DNA of 64,000 nucleotides, from contig CBDDJJ010000002.1 in the NCBI GenBank assembly GCA_965229625.1, forward strand, positions 310,001 through 374,000. The letters run 5' to 3'. Both the position numbers and the translations under genes were made by a program. Positions within the stretch are counted from its first letter, which is position 1, and every line of letters starts with the position of its first letter. The stretch comes from JANQIO01 sp965229625 (lineage in GTDB: Bacteria; Pseudomonadota; Gammaproteobacteria; Pseudomonadales; Halieaceae). Positions 9,891 through 18,379 of the stretch are shown in pieces. The notes beneath the pieces were generated by a model. The model was given only the letters and a program-made list of their open reading frames with translations, was not told the DNA's origin and ran no database searches.

Positions 9891-11477
9891 TTACTCGGAC
9901 AGGGCGTAGATAACGTCCACGTAGGCTTTCTCGATCTCCGCCAGACCGGCGATGCTGCTGCCCTCGTTGGGCTCGATGATGAAGTATTCGTTGGGAGCGT
10001 GTGCACCGCCGCCATGGCCGAGACCCGCCGGCAGCATGGGCAGCCCGAGACGCTCGGTGAACTGGTAGAACGGCGCGCTGCCAAAAATACGTGGGTTGAC
10101 GGTGGGCGGCTCGCCATACTTGTTGGCCACCTGGATCACCGACTGCACCAGCTCGGTGTCCACCGAAGTTTGCGCCGCCGGGTAACCGCCCAGCATGCGC
10201 AGTTCAATATCTTCATAACCCTGGGCGTCCAGGTGGGCGCGGATTTTGGCGAGCTGCTTGTCCGGATCCTGCCCGTAGGGCATGCGGGTATCAATCTTCG
10301 CTGTCGCCGTATGCGGCAGAATCGTCTTGGTGCCGGGGCCGGTGTAGCCGCCCCAGATACCATCGATATTCAGCGACGGCGTGTAGATGGCCTCAACGAT
10401 GGCATCACGGCCGGTCATACCGTCAATCCAGTGATCGACGTCATAGAGGCCCAGGCGCAGCTCATCGTCCCAGCTCGTGGCGAGACCGTTGATCAGGGTC
10501 TGCTCTTCCTCGGTAGGCGGACGTACATCGTCGTAGAAGCCCGGCACCAGCACCGTGTTGCCATCTTCGCTCACCAGGGTGGACAGCGCTTTCACCAGGC
10601 GCCATACCGGGGAGTCGACAATCACCTTGTTGGAGCCGTGAATCTCCGCCGTGCGCGGGCCGCCCCAGTCACCGCCGGTGGCCTGGGCTTCAAAATAGAC
10701 AATGCCCTTCACACCCAGCATCAGCGTGGTCCTGCCCGCCAGGTTCTGGCCGGACATGGGGAACAGCACGCCATCCGCCGTCTTCAGGCGCTCTTCATAC
10801 TGGTCGACAATCTGCGGGTAATTCGGTGAACCGAGCTCTTCCTCTCCCTCGGCAGTAATCATCAGGTTGACGGGCAGCTTGCCCTCGGTGGCAATGATGG
10901 ACTGCAGGGCATTCAGGAAGGCGCGCTGGGGCCCCTTCTGGTTGGTCGCGCCGCGCGCCATGATCGCCCTGCCCGCCTTGTGCTGGACGATGTTGGCCTC
11001 AAAGGGTGGCGACAGCCAGTCTTCGGGGTCCACAGGCTGGACGTCGTACATCATGTACACCGCGAGCGTTTTATCGGCACCCGCATCGTAGTAACCCCAG
11101 ACGCCCGGGTGCCCATCGGTTTCCACCAGCTCCGCTTCCTGGAAGCCCAGGTCGATAAAGTCCTGGCGCACCAGCTCCGCCATATCGCGAACGCCGATGT
11201 TCTGGGCGCTCACCGAAGGCTGCTGCAACCAGCGCTGCAGTTCCGCGACGTGAAACTCGATATGTTTGTCGATGTAGTCATAGACCGCATCGTGGGAGCC
11301 CGCGTAGGCGGGGATATCCGCGGCGCTGAATACCGCTTCGGTGGTAATTTCGTATTTGGGGCGCTCAATTGCCCCCGGTATTTCAGTGACGGCTGCTGCA
11401 GGTGGCGGGGTGTTGCCTTCCTGGGCGCAGGCAGCAAGTGATGCGAAGACGACAATCATCGTCAGGCGATGGAACAT
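9891..11477 (-). CDS. M20 family peptidase-like lipoprotein with altered metal site
   Basis: 528 aa. The N-terminus carries a lipobox (VFASLAAC), so a lipid-anchored envelope protein is expected. The M20 fold is clear: YDVQPVDPEDW (metal site 1), GATNQKGPQ (bridging position), AEGEEELGSPN (catalytic and ligand glutamates, about 212-213) and GGGAHAPNEY with H493. Two canonical metal ligands are changed: the GHxD histidine is M143, and the bridging aspartate is N179. M20 enzymes normally use two zinc ions to cleave dipeptides or deacetylate amino acids; this copy may bind one metal, a different metal, or none. It is upstream of, and likely co-transcribed with, the ligase gene. Confidence 0.82.
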   Translation of the reverse strand: MFHRLTMIVVFASLAACAQEGNTPPPAAAVTEIPGAIERPKYEITTEAVFSAADIPAYAGSHDAVYDYIDKHIEFHVAELQRWLQQPSVSAQNIGVRDMAELVRQDFIDLGFQEAELVETDGHPGVWGYYDAGADKTLAVYMMYDVQPVDPEDWLSPPFEANIVQHKAGRAIMARGATNQKGPQRAFLNALQSIIATEGKLPVNLMITAEGEEELGSPNYPQIVDQYEERLKTADGVLFPMSGQNLAGRTTLMLGVKGIVYFEAQATGGDWGGPRTAEIHGSNKVIVDSPVWRLVKALSTLVSEDGNTVLVPGFYDDVRPPTEEEQTLINGLATSWDDELRLGLYDVDHWIDGMTGRDAIVEAIYTPSLNIDGIWGGYTGPGTKTILPHTATAKIDTRMPYGQDPDKQLAKIRAHLDAQGYEDIELRMLGGYPAAQTSVDTELVQSVIQVANKYGEPPTVNPRIFGSAPFYQFTERLGLPMLPAGLGHGGGAHAPNEYFIIEPNEGSSIAGLAEIEKAYVDVIYALSE

Positions 11478-11542
11478 TCGATTCCCCTTGTTGGCGATTT
11501 AGGAAACCACAGAGCCTAACCCATATGTCACAGGCCTGACAG

Positions 11543-12319
11543 CTAGCGGCGAATACCCGGGGATTCCAGGGTCAAACCGCGGGCGCGCCAGGCCAGGTAG
11601 AGTTCCAGGCTGGTGAAGATATCGGAGCCCGATGCGTGGGGCTCGGCACGCACACCGGCGTCACAGTCGCGGATACGCCGGTGCAGGGAGCCGAAGGTCT
11701 GCCACTCCAGGCGGTAGGCCGGCCAGGCATTGGGCTGGCCCTGGCTGATGGTGTCACCGCGCAGCTTGTCGCCCCAGTGATCGTCGTGGCACTGGTTGCA
11801 GGCCAGATTAAGCTGGCCGCGGCGCTGGAAGTAGTAAGCCCTGCCCCGCTGGAACCAGGCGGCCGCCTCTCCGTCTATCGCCACCTTTATCGGTAGGCCC
11901 TGTGACCGGCTCGCCACGTAGGCCGTGAGTGCCAGCAGGTCATCCGCTTCGTAGGCCAGCGGCGCTGCCTGCTGATGCTGCTCGCGACAGCGGTTAATGC
12001 GGCCTTCAAGATTGAGCAGCTTGCCGGCCGCCGGGTCGTATTGCGGGTAATGGGCGGCGGCCCCCACCAGTGCCTCATCCCGGTGGCAGCTTCCACAGGG
12101 CTGTTGGCCACTATTGAACAGTTCCCTGCCCCGCTCCACCCACAGGTAGCCCGGGTTGGCGAAGTCGTCCGACTGCAGTGCGCGACTTTCCCGGGTGAGG
12201 AATGCGCTACCCGACTGTACAGCGGCGGCGGGCAGATCCGGCCGGTCGGCGAAACTGCGGGTGTCGCCCGTTGCCCCGGCCGCCACGGCAAGCAGCGAGG
12301 CCAGCAGCCAGGCCCTCAC
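11543..12319 (-). CDS. soxA: Sulfur oxidation diheme cytochrome SoxA
   Basis: 258 aa from a GTG at 12319 that overlaps the soxZ stop as GTGA. This start gives a signal peptide (VRAWLLASLLAVAAG); a longer in-frame extension to 12487 lies inside soxZ and looks spurious. Heme motifs are C75-x-x-C78-H79 and C174-x-x-C177-H178. C111 (RCREQH) and C219 (RDCDAG) sit where SoxA has its distal, cysteine-type heme ligands. SoxA pairs with SoxX in the periplasm and attaches thiosulfate or sulfide oxidatively to the SoxY cysteine. It is the last gene of the sulfur block. Confidence 0.92.
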   Translation of the reverse strand: MRAWLLASLLAVAAGATGDTRSFADRPDLPAAAVQSGSAFLTRESRALQSDDFANPGYLWVERGRELFNSGQQPCGSCHRDEALVGAAAHYPQYDPAAGKLLNLEGRINRCREQHQQAAPLAYEADDLLALTAYVASRSQGLPIKVAIDGEAAAWFQRGRAYYFQRRGQLNLACNQCHDDHWGDKLRGDTISQGQPNAWPAYRLEWQTFGSLHRRIRDCDAGVRAEPHASGSDIFTSLELYLAWRARGLTLESPGIRR

Positions 12320-12639
12320 AGCACCTCCAGCTCGGTGGTTTCCGAATAGACCTGGTCGTCCTGTCCTACCCAGCGGAACTCCAGGGTGCCCGACTCGACA
12401 GCGACGGTATAAAAAGTCAGGAAAGGATCCGCGGCAATGGCCCGGTAGAACTCGCCGGCAAACACCCGCTCGCCGTTGTAGTGGCACTCGAAACGCTTGA
12501 GGATGTTCTCCGGAATCTGTTTCCCATACAGATCGCGACGATACCCTGTCTCCATGGGATGACGGATCAGGGCCTTGAGCTCCATCACCTCGCCGCGGCG
12601 TGCCTGCTTCGGTGCAGCGATACGAATTGTCGTACTCAT
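12316..12639 (-). CDS. soxZ: Sulfur carrier partner SoxZ
   Basis: 107 aa, full length. The immunoglobulin-like sandwich of SoxZ is recognisable from GEVMELKALIRHPMETGYRR and the centre FECHYNGERVF. SoxZ forms a heterodimer with SoxY in the periplasm; it has no signal peptide and rides out with Tat-exported SoxY. It begins ten bases after the soxY stop and overlaps soxA, consistent with coupled translation. Confidence 0.92.
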   Translation of the reverse strand: MSTTIRIAAPKQARRGEVMELKALIRHPMETGYRRDLYGKQIPENILKRFECHYNGERVFAGEFYRAIAADPFLTFYTVAVESGTLEFRWVGQDDQVYSETTELEVL

Positions 12640-12649
12640 CGGCCCACCC

Positions 12650-13102
12650 CTACTGGATGATACAGGCGGCCAGGGTGACGATGCTGAAGGTCTCGGTAGA
12701 CCACAGGGAACCGTCGCTCAGTTCGGCAATGGCGCGCACCTTCTGGGAGCCGCCCATACGAATGCGCGTCTGGATGCGGGCGCGCCCCGCCCGCGGCCCC
12801 AGTTCGAAACGCGCGATATTGGGCTGCGGGTTTTCCTCGGCGAACAGCACAATGCGCTTCACGTAATCCTCCGCCGTCATCGGGCTGTCGACCTCAACGC
12901 TGAGCGGCACGGAGTAGCCATTCTCGGAAATGGGGGGTATCTCCAGTGTCACCCTGCCCGGCAGTATCGGCCGATCACCGAACAGTCCCGCCACCTCCAG
13001 GTCCACCTCGCCCGGGGTCGCTGCGGCGACCGGCGCCAGGGCAACGCTCACCAGGGTCGCACCGCGGGCCAGGAACTCCCGGCGCTTGATGTGCTCAGTC
13101 AT
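12650..13102 (-). CDS. soxY: Sulfur carrier SoxY with atypical C-terminus
   Basis: 150 aa. The ATG at 13102 overlaps the soxX stop by eight bases and gives a Tat-type signal (KRREFLARGA) at residues 5-14; an in-frame start at 13156 would put the signal too far inside. The body matches the SoxY sandwich (GGSQKVRAIAELSDGSLW). SoxY carries sulfur intermediates on a C-terminal cysteine that normally lies in GGCGG. Here the protein ends VTLAACIIQ: the cysteine (C147) is kept but the flexible glycines are replaced by Ala-Ala before and Ile-Ile after it. The DNA reads cleanly through to TAG, so this is not a frame artefact. Confidence 0.88.
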   Translation of the reverse strand: MTEHIKRREFLARGATLVSVALAPVAAATPGEVDLEVAGLFGDRPILPGRVTLEIPPISENGYSVPLSVEVDSPMTAEDYVKRIVLFAEENPQPNIARFELGPRAGRARIQTRIRMGGSQKVRAIAELSDGSLWSTETFSIVTLAACIIQ

Positions 13103-13511
13103 CGGGCTGCTCCAGGGAGGCCAGCCAGGCCACCAGGTGTTCGATCTGCTCAGCACTTAACACGGTTTGCCCACGATAGGCTTGCGCCACTTGTTCCAGC
13201 CCTTCACTGCGGTAGTAAGGCGGCATGATGGTGTCGGGATTGAGCCGGGCGGCATCGACGATGCGCAAACGAATCTGCGCCGCACTCAGGCGTGAGCCAA
13301 TCCCGGTCAGGTCCGGGCCGAGGTTTCCCTGGAACGGGGCATCCAGGCCGGCGACCTGGTGACACAGCACACAGTGCCCGGCCTCGCGCTCGATAAACAC
13401 GCGCTCACCCTCGGCTGCGCTGGCAGCGACTTCAGCCAGCGGCGGCAGCGTATCCGATGCCTGCGCTAGCGGGCCCAGTAGCAGCGACGCAAACACTATA
13501 GACCGGACCAT
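13095..13511 (-). CDS. soxX: Sulfur oxidation monoheme cytochrome SoxX
   Basis: 138 aa with a signal peptide (first ~18 residues). Heme is attached at C47-x-x-C50-H51 (HCVLCH), and M96 in NPDTIMPPYY is the expected distal ligand. GNLGPDLTGIG and the C-terminal helix (LSAEQIEHLVAWLASL) are standard SoxX features. It partners SoxA in the periplasm. The gene is contiguous with the flavoprotein gene upstream (stop and start abut) and overlaps soxY downstream. Confidence 0.92.
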   Translation of the reverse strand: MVRSIVFASLLLGPLAQASDTLPPLAEVAASAAEGERVFIEREAGHCVLCHQVAGLDAPFQGNLGPDLTGIGSRLSAAQIRLRIVDAARLNPDTIMPPYYRSEGLEQVAQAYRGQTVLSAEQIEHLVAWLASLEQPDD

Positions 13512-14789
13512 CTACAGGAAGGCCTCCCGCGTGATGGCGCGGAACCAGTCCGCGGCCTGCTGCCCCTCGCGCCGCCGGAAGGCCAACGTCGCATCCGCCG
13601 GGCTCACACCGCCCGCGCCCACTACATTGCTGAACACACCATCGGCATTGTTGTAAACGCCGGACACTGAAATCGCCGACTCCAGGGTGGTATAGGAGTA
13701 ACAGGTGTTCGCCAGCGTCGTGGGCTCTGGTGCCATGTCTGCGAGCATGCGCGCCACCTGGATGGCGCAGACCTTGGCCTGCTGGTTGGCGGAGAAGGCG
13801 CTCTTGGGCATGGGCGCAGCAATTGTCGCGTCACCGATCACATGCACACCCGGTGCCAGGGAAGATTCGAAACTGGTGGCGTCAATCGGGCACCAGCCGG
13901 TGGCGTCCACGGCACCGGCCCGCTCGGCGATGGCGCCCGCCCGTTGCGGCGGTATCACGTTGATGACATCGCCGCGCTCGGTATCGAAATCCGTGTGCAA
14001 CTCCATGGCGCCTGCATCGGCGCGAATCACACGACCAAATTCGGAGGCGCTGCGCCACTCGATCATGTCACCGTAGTGCTGTCGCCAGGCAGCCTGGAAC
14101 AGGCCCTGCTTGGAGAAGGCATCGTTGCTGTCGAGAATGATCAGCTTGGCCCGAGGATTATTCTCCTTGAGCCAGGCGGCGACCAGGCTGGCGCGCTCGT
14201 ACGGCCCCGGCGGGCAGCGGAACGGCGCAGCGGTCACCGACATCAGCACCACCCCACCGTCTGGCATCGCGCGCAGCTGCTCGCGCAGCAACAGGGTTTG
14301 CTGGCCCGCCTTCCAGGCATGCGGCATGCGCTCGGCGGCTTCGGTGCCATAGCCTTCCAGAGCACCCCAATGCAGGTCGATGCCCGGCGACAGGACCAGC
14401 CGGTCGTAGCCAAGGCTGGCGCCGCTGTCGAGGGTGACGGTCCTGCCAACCGCATCCACGTCGGCGGCGCGCGCGTGCGCAACGCTGATGCCCTCGGCGG
14501 CCAGCGCCGAATAGGCAAAGGTCTGCGCCTCCATGTTGCGCTTACCGGCCAGTACCAGGTTACTGAACGGGCAGGCTACGTAGTGGCGCGAAGCTTCCAC
14601 CAGGGTGACGTTTGCCGCGGGCAGCAACCGCGCCAGGTAACGGGCGGCAGTGGCACCGCCGAACCCACCGCCTACAACAACGATACTGGCCTTCGCCGTG
14701 CGCGCCAGGCCTGTGGGTGAGAGCAGGGTCCCAAAGCCCAGGGACGAGAGTGTGGCCAGTAGCTGGCGGCGTGACAGGGAGTGCTTCAC
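13512..14789 (-). CDS. fccB: Flavocytochrome c sulfide dehydrogenase flavoprotein (FccB/SoxF-like)
   Basis: 425 aa. A Tat signal (SRRQLLATLSSLGFG) precedes a Rossmann FAD site (IVVVGGGFGGATAARYLA, about residues 36-53). VACPFSNLVLAG and RCPPGPYERASLVA carry the two conserved cysteines of the family. The C-terminal FCSD flavin-binding region includes SYTTLESAISVSGVY. The enzyme oxidises sulfide in the periplasm and passes electrons to its cytochrome subunit, encoded three bases upstream. Alternative: a SoxF-type protein that reactivates SoxY; its position beside soxXYZA fits either. Confidence 0.9.
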   Translation of the reverse strand: MKHSLSRRQLLATLSSLGFGTLLSPTGLARTAKASIVVVGGGFGGATAARYLARLLPAANVTLVEASRHYVACPFSNLVLAGKRNMEAQTFAYSALAAEGISVAHARAADVDAVGRTVTLDSGASLGYDRLVLSPGIDLHWGALEGYGTEAAERMPHAWKAGQQTLLLREQLRAMPDGGVVLMSVTAAPFRCPPGPYERASLVAAWLKENNPRAKLIILDSNDAFSKQGLFQAAWRQHYGDMIEWRSASEFGRVIRADAGAMELHTDFDTERGDVINVIPPQRAGAIAERAGAVDATGWCPIDATSFESSLAPGVHVIGDATIAAPMPKSAFSANQQAKVCAIQVARMLADMAPEPTTLANTCYSYTTLESAISVSGVYNNADGVFSNVVGAGGVSPADATLAFRRREGQQAADWFRAITREAFL

Positions 14790-14792
14790 CTT

Positions 14793-15086
14793 CTACTCAC
14801 CCAGCGTTCGGGCAATCAACGCGATTTGCTCATCGCTGTAGCCGCGCGCCATCCGGTGCATGGACGACCCTCCCTCAGCCTCAGTGCGGTAGGCCTGCAG
14901 TTTGGCCTCCAGCTCCGCCGCCGGCATGCCCTCCAGGCTGGCGATCGCTTCGCCGCCCGGGGCATGACAACCGGAACAGCTGGCCGTCAGCAGCGCCGCC
15001 TGGTCGATGCCGGCGGAGCCCGTCGCCACCCCGCCGCAGCCCGCGAGCCACGGCAGGACGCACATGAGCAGTGACCGGAAACGCAA
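14793..15086 (-). CDS. fccA: Monoheme cytochrome c lipoprotein (FccA-like subunit)
   Basis: 97 aa. A lipobox ending at C17 (LPWLAGC) suggests membrane anchoring. One heme site is at C37-x-x-C40-H41, and M76 or M79 (SSMHRMARGYSDEQI) is the likely distal ligand; that last motif is typical of the sulfide-dehydrogenase cytochrome. It sits directly upstream of the flavoprotein gene, so it most likely accepts electrons from the flavin. Six bases separate it from the molybdenum hydroxylase gene before it. Classical FccA can be diheme; this one is the short monoheme form. Confidence 0.85.
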   Translation of the reverse strand: MRFRSLLMCVLPWLAGCGGVATGSAGIDQAALLTASCSGCHAPGGEAIASLEGMPAAELEAKLQAYRTEAEGGSSMHRMARGYSDEQIALIARTLGE

Positions 15087-15092
15087 TGGGCC

Positions 15093-17285
15093 TCAGGCCT
15101 TGAGCTGCTCTTTCAGCGGCAGGCTGCGCACGCGCTTGCCGGTAGCCGCGTATATCGCGTTCATTACCGCCGGTGCCGCCACACCAATAGTGGGCTCACC
15201 CACACCGCCATAAAAACCACCCGAGGGCATGACGATGGTTTCCACCTTCGGCATATCCTCGATGCGCATGGAGGGGTAGGTGTGGAAGTTCTGCTGTTCG
15301 ACCACGCCCTTGTCGAAAGTGATTTCCTGGTACAGCAGCGCAGACAGGCCGTATACAAAGGAGCCTTCCACCTGGGCTTCGATCTGCTGCGGGTTGACTG
15401 CGGTACCGCAGTCCGTCGCGGCGACGATGCGGTCGATCTTCACGTCGCCCTCCTTGCTGACCGTGACATCGGCACAGGCCGCCACGTAGCTGCCAAAGCC
15501 ATAGGTCACGGCCAGACCGCGGTGCTTGCCATCTTTCTGCCCCCAGCCGGAGCGCTCGGCCACGGCCTTGAGCACGGCCGCACCCTTGGGGTTTTTCTCC
15601 ATGTGGGCCAGCCGAAACTCCAGCGCATCGCGCCCGGCCGCGGCAGCCAGCTCATCCATGAAGCACTCCATGTAAATAGCATTCTGGTTCATGTTCACAC
15701 CGCGCCAGAAGCCGGGACGGATCGGCGGGTTGCGCATGGCATGGTCGACCAGCAGATTCTCAAAATCGTAGCTGATGGCGTGATCATCCATGTTCGGCGC
15801 GACGCCGTGCTTGAACAGGGTCTGGAACACCAGCGGGTCCATGCCATCCTGCAGCGCCTGCGGGGACAACCCGGCGAGGATGGACTGCCCGGAAATCCGC
15901 AGGTGCAGACCGGTCAACTTGCCGTCAGCGTCGAGACTGCCGCGCATCTTAGCCATGGTGGTCGGGTGGAAGAAACCGTGCTTCTGGTCCTCCTCCCGCG
16001 ACCACTGCAGCTTGATGGGTGTACCCGGGAAGGCCTTGGCGATCTCGATCACCTGGTAGACATAGTCCGGGCGGCCGCGGCGACCAAAGCCACCACCGAG
16101 GATGGTCTTATAGACCTCACACTGCTCAATCGGCAGGCCTGAGGCCTCCGAGGCCGCTGCCAGCGCCGATTCACCATTCTGGGTGGGGCACCAGACCTCA
16201 CACTTGTCCCCGGTCAGCACCACCGTGGCATTCATTGGCTCCATGGGGGCATGGTTCTGGGAGGGCACCTTATAGACCGCCTCCACCATCTGGTCAGCGG
16301 CCTCGAAAGCAGCGCCGATATCTCCCCCGGCGTTGCCGACAAAGGCCTCGTTGGCATCCAGGCCGTCTTCCAGCAGTTCGGTGAGCGCCGCGTCATTGAA
16401 ATCCGCATTCGGGCCCAGGTCCCACTCGATAGGCAGCTTGTTCAGCGCTCTATCGGCCTGCCACCAGGTGTCGGCCACGACCGCCACCCCGCTGGTGCCG
16501 AGGGAGGTTTCCACCTTCACTACGCCACGTACGCCGGGCATGTCCTTGATCGCGGCCTCGTCGTAGCTCACCAGCTTGCCACCCATCACCGGGCAATCCT
16601 TGATGCTGGCCAGCAGCATGCCGTCAAGCTGGATGTCGGCGCCATAGACCAGTTTGCCGGTGAGCTTCTCAGCGGTATCCAGGCGCTTCAGCGGCTTGCC
16701 GGCCACCTTCCACTCGGATTCCTTCTTGAGCTTGACCTCGGTGGGCGGCGCCAGCTTGCCGGCAGCATCTGCGACCTTGCCGAAGCTGGTCTTGCGGCCG
16801 GAGCCCTTGTGGTAGATGACGCTGTTTTCGGCGTAACACTCGGCGGCGGGAACACCCCATTGCTGTGCGGCTGCCTCGATCAACATCATGCGGGCGGCGG
16901 CGCCGCCTTCACGCATGTACTGCTGGCTACCACGCAGCCCGCGGCTGCCGCCGGTGGAAAACGAACCCCACACCCGTTCCCGGGCCAGGCTCTGCCCCGG
17001 GGTCGGGAATTCCCAGGTGACTTTCTCCCAGTCACATTCCAGTTCCTCGGCCACCAGCTGCGCGAGGCCGGTGAGCGTGCCCTGACCCATCTCGGAGCGG
17101 GCGACGCGCACGGTGACGGTGTCGTCCGGGGCGATCACCACCCAGGCATTGACCTCGTCGAGGTGGCCATCGGCCGTTGCCTTGCCGGCCGGCAGGATGC
17201 CCAGGGACAGGCCCGCGCCGGCCACGGTGGTGCCGACAATAAACTTGCGGCGGGTGACATTGATGCCGTTTACCAGATCATTCAT
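15093..17285 (-). CDS. Molybdenum hydroxylase large subunit, isoquinoline 1-oxidoreductase beta type
   Basis: 730 aa. It has a Tat signal (TRRKFIVGTTVAGAGLSLG, about 11-29), so the mature protein is periplasmic. The molybdopterin-binding domains of the xanthine-oxidase family follow, with LGGGFGRRG near residue 395 and the catalytic glutamate E697 in GVGEPTIGVAAPA. Family members oxidise aldehydes or N-heterocycles with electrons leaving through [2Fe-2S] centres and usually cytochromes. The small subunit is encoded 12 bases upstream. The monoheme cytochrome gene six bases downstream could serve this enzyme as well as the sulfide dehydrogenase. Substrate unknown. Confidence 0.88.
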   Translation of the reverse strand: MNDLVNGINVTRRKFIVGTTVAGAGLSLGILPAGKATADGHLDEVNAWVVIAPDDTVTVRVARSEMGQGTLTGLAQLVAEELECDWEKVTWEFPTPGQSLARERVWGSFSTGGSRGLRGSQQYMREGGAAARMMLIEAAAQQWGVPAAECYAENSVIYHKGSGRKTSFGKVADAAGKLAPPTEVKLKKESEWKVAGKPLKRLDTAEKLTGKLVYGADIQLDGMLLASIKDCPVMGGKLVSYDEAAIKDMPGVRGVVKVETSLGTSGVAVVADTWWQADRALNKLPIEWDLGPNADFNDAALTELLEDGLDANEAFVGNAGGDIGAAFEAADQMVEAVYKVPSQNHAPMEPMNATVVLTGDKCEVWCPTQNGESALAAASEASGLPIEQCEVYKTILGGGFGRRGRPDYVYQVIEIAKAFPGTPIKLQWSREEDQKHGFFHPTTMAKMRGSLDADGKLTGLHLRISGQSILAGLSPQALQDGMDPLVFQTLFKHGVAPNMDDHAISYDFENLLVDHAMRNPPIRPGFWRGVNMNQNAIYMECFMDELAAAAGRDALEFRLAHMEKNPKGAAVLKAVAERSGWGQKDGKHRGLAVTYGFGSYVAACADVTVSKEGDVKIDRIVAATDCGTAVNPQQIEAQVEGSFVYGLSALLYQEITFDKGVVEQQNFHTYPSMRIEDMPKVETIVMPSGGFYGGVGEPTIGVAAPAVMNAIYAATGKRVRSLPLKEQLKA

Positions 17286-17297
17286 GACTCAACCCCC

Positions 17298-17750
17298 TCA
17301 GGACTTCTTGGCGGCGAGGTGAATGCCCTCGCGTACCCGCTGGAAGGTGCCGCAGCGGCAGATATTGGTAATCTGCGCGTCGATCTGCTCGTCGGTGGGT
17401 TTGGGCGTGTCGTTCAACATGCCCGCCACCGCCATGATCATGCCCGGCTGGCAGTAGCCGCACTGGGGCGTATCCAGTTCGGCCCAAGCCTGTTGCACCG
17501 GGTGGTCGCCATTCTCTGAGAGCCCCTCGATGGTCGTGATCTCGTTGGCGTCGCTCACCGCACTCAGGGGGTAGACGCAGGAGCGCACCGCGCGGCCGTC
17601 AATATGGATAGTACAGGCGCCACACTGGGCGATGCCGCAACCAAACTTGGTACCGGTCATGCCCAACTGCTCGCGGATCACCCACAGCAGGGGGGTGCCC
17701 TCGTCGGCATCGACCTCGATGCGCTTGCCGTTAACCTTGAGTGTTTTCAT
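17298..17750 (-). CDS. [2Fe-2S] small subunit of the molybdenum hydroxylase
   Basis: 150 aa, standard for the IorA-type subunit. The plant-type cluster uses C38, C43, C46 and C58 (FGCGIAQCGACTIH). The second cluster uses C97, C100, C131 and C133 (QCGYCQPGM and ICRCG). It has no signal of its own and is presumably exported with the Tat-targeted large subunit. First gene of the block that runs without a gap larger than 12 bases into the sulfur genes, so a promoter is expected in 17751-17866. Confidence 0.9.
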   Translation of the reverse strand: MKTLKVNGKRIEVDADEGTPLLWVIREQLGMTGTKFGCGIAQCGACTIHIDGRAVRSCVYPLSAVSDANEITTIEGLSENGDHPVQQAWAELDTPQCGYCQPGMIMAVAGMLNDTPKPTDEQIDAQITNICRCGTFQRVREGIHLAAKKS

Positions 17751-17866
17751 GCCTCGTCAAACCTCGCGACGTGATTTTCTTGTCAGCTATGTGATTAGCT
17801 AGTGAAGACTACTAGTGTGGCCCCGTACTGTGACGGTGTCGAGTCAGGCGAAGCGCAGGGTTACAG

Positions 17867-18310
17867 CTAGAGATACAGCGAATAAGCGTGAAAGTCCTCG
17901 TTGACGATCTCGTAGCCCAGCTTTTCGTAGAGGTGCTGTCCAATATGATTACTGTGCGCCGTGAGCAGATCGACCCGCGAGGCCCCGCTGTCCCGCGCGA
18001 ACTCCGATGCACGGTTCATCAGGGCCTCACCTACCCCACCCTGGCGTACGTCGGCGTCCACGTAGAGATCATAGAGGATCTGGATCTTCATCAGCTCTAC
18101 CGAGCAAAACGAGGGATAGAGCTGCACAAACCCCAGGCCCTGGTCGCCATCCAGCGCGATAAAGACCCGGGACTCCCCATTGCGAACGCGCTCGCCGATA
18201 AACTGCGTTGCCGCTTCGAGATCAGGGGCGCATTCATAGAACTGCCGATAGAGATCGAAAAGTCGGCCCAGCTCGGAAAGGTGGCGGTCGGTAGCCGTCT
18301 GGAGATCCAT
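17867..18310 (-). CDS. GNAT family N-acetyltransferase
   Basis: 147 aa from the ATG at 18310, which has AGGACAG at good spacing; a GTG five codons earlier is possible. The acetyl-CoA loop region is VDADVRQGGVGEALMNRA (about residues 90-108), and the C-terminal AHSNHIGQHLYEKLGYE is the usual GNAT end. A cytosolic enzyme acetylating an amine on an unknown substrate. It stands alone, between the molybdenum hydroxylase promoter region and a membrane-protein gene on the same strand. Confidence 0.85.
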   Translation of the reverse strand: MDLQTATDRHLSELGRLFDLYRQFYECAPDLEAATQFIGERVRNGESRVFIALDGDQGLGFVQLYPSFCSVELMKIQILYDLYVDADVRQGGVGEALMNRASEFARDSGASRVDLLTAHSNHIGQHLYEKLGYEIVNEDFHAYSLYL

Positions 18311-18379
18311 GTTCTGTCCTGTCACTGACTGTGGTCCTGAGTCTAACCGCCCATCGGCGATGACGCGATAAATCGCAGC

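Noticed and set aside
8598..10829. 743-codon open frame on the plus strand
   Set aside because: It lies antisense to the ligase and M20 genes, both with full catalytic motifs. Long antisense frames are common in GC-rich DNA; this one shows no domain or signal.
12320..12487. N-terminal extension of SoxA
   Set aside because: It overlaps soxZ entirely in another frame, is Arg/Gly-rich and would hide the signal peptide; the GTGA overlap start is better.
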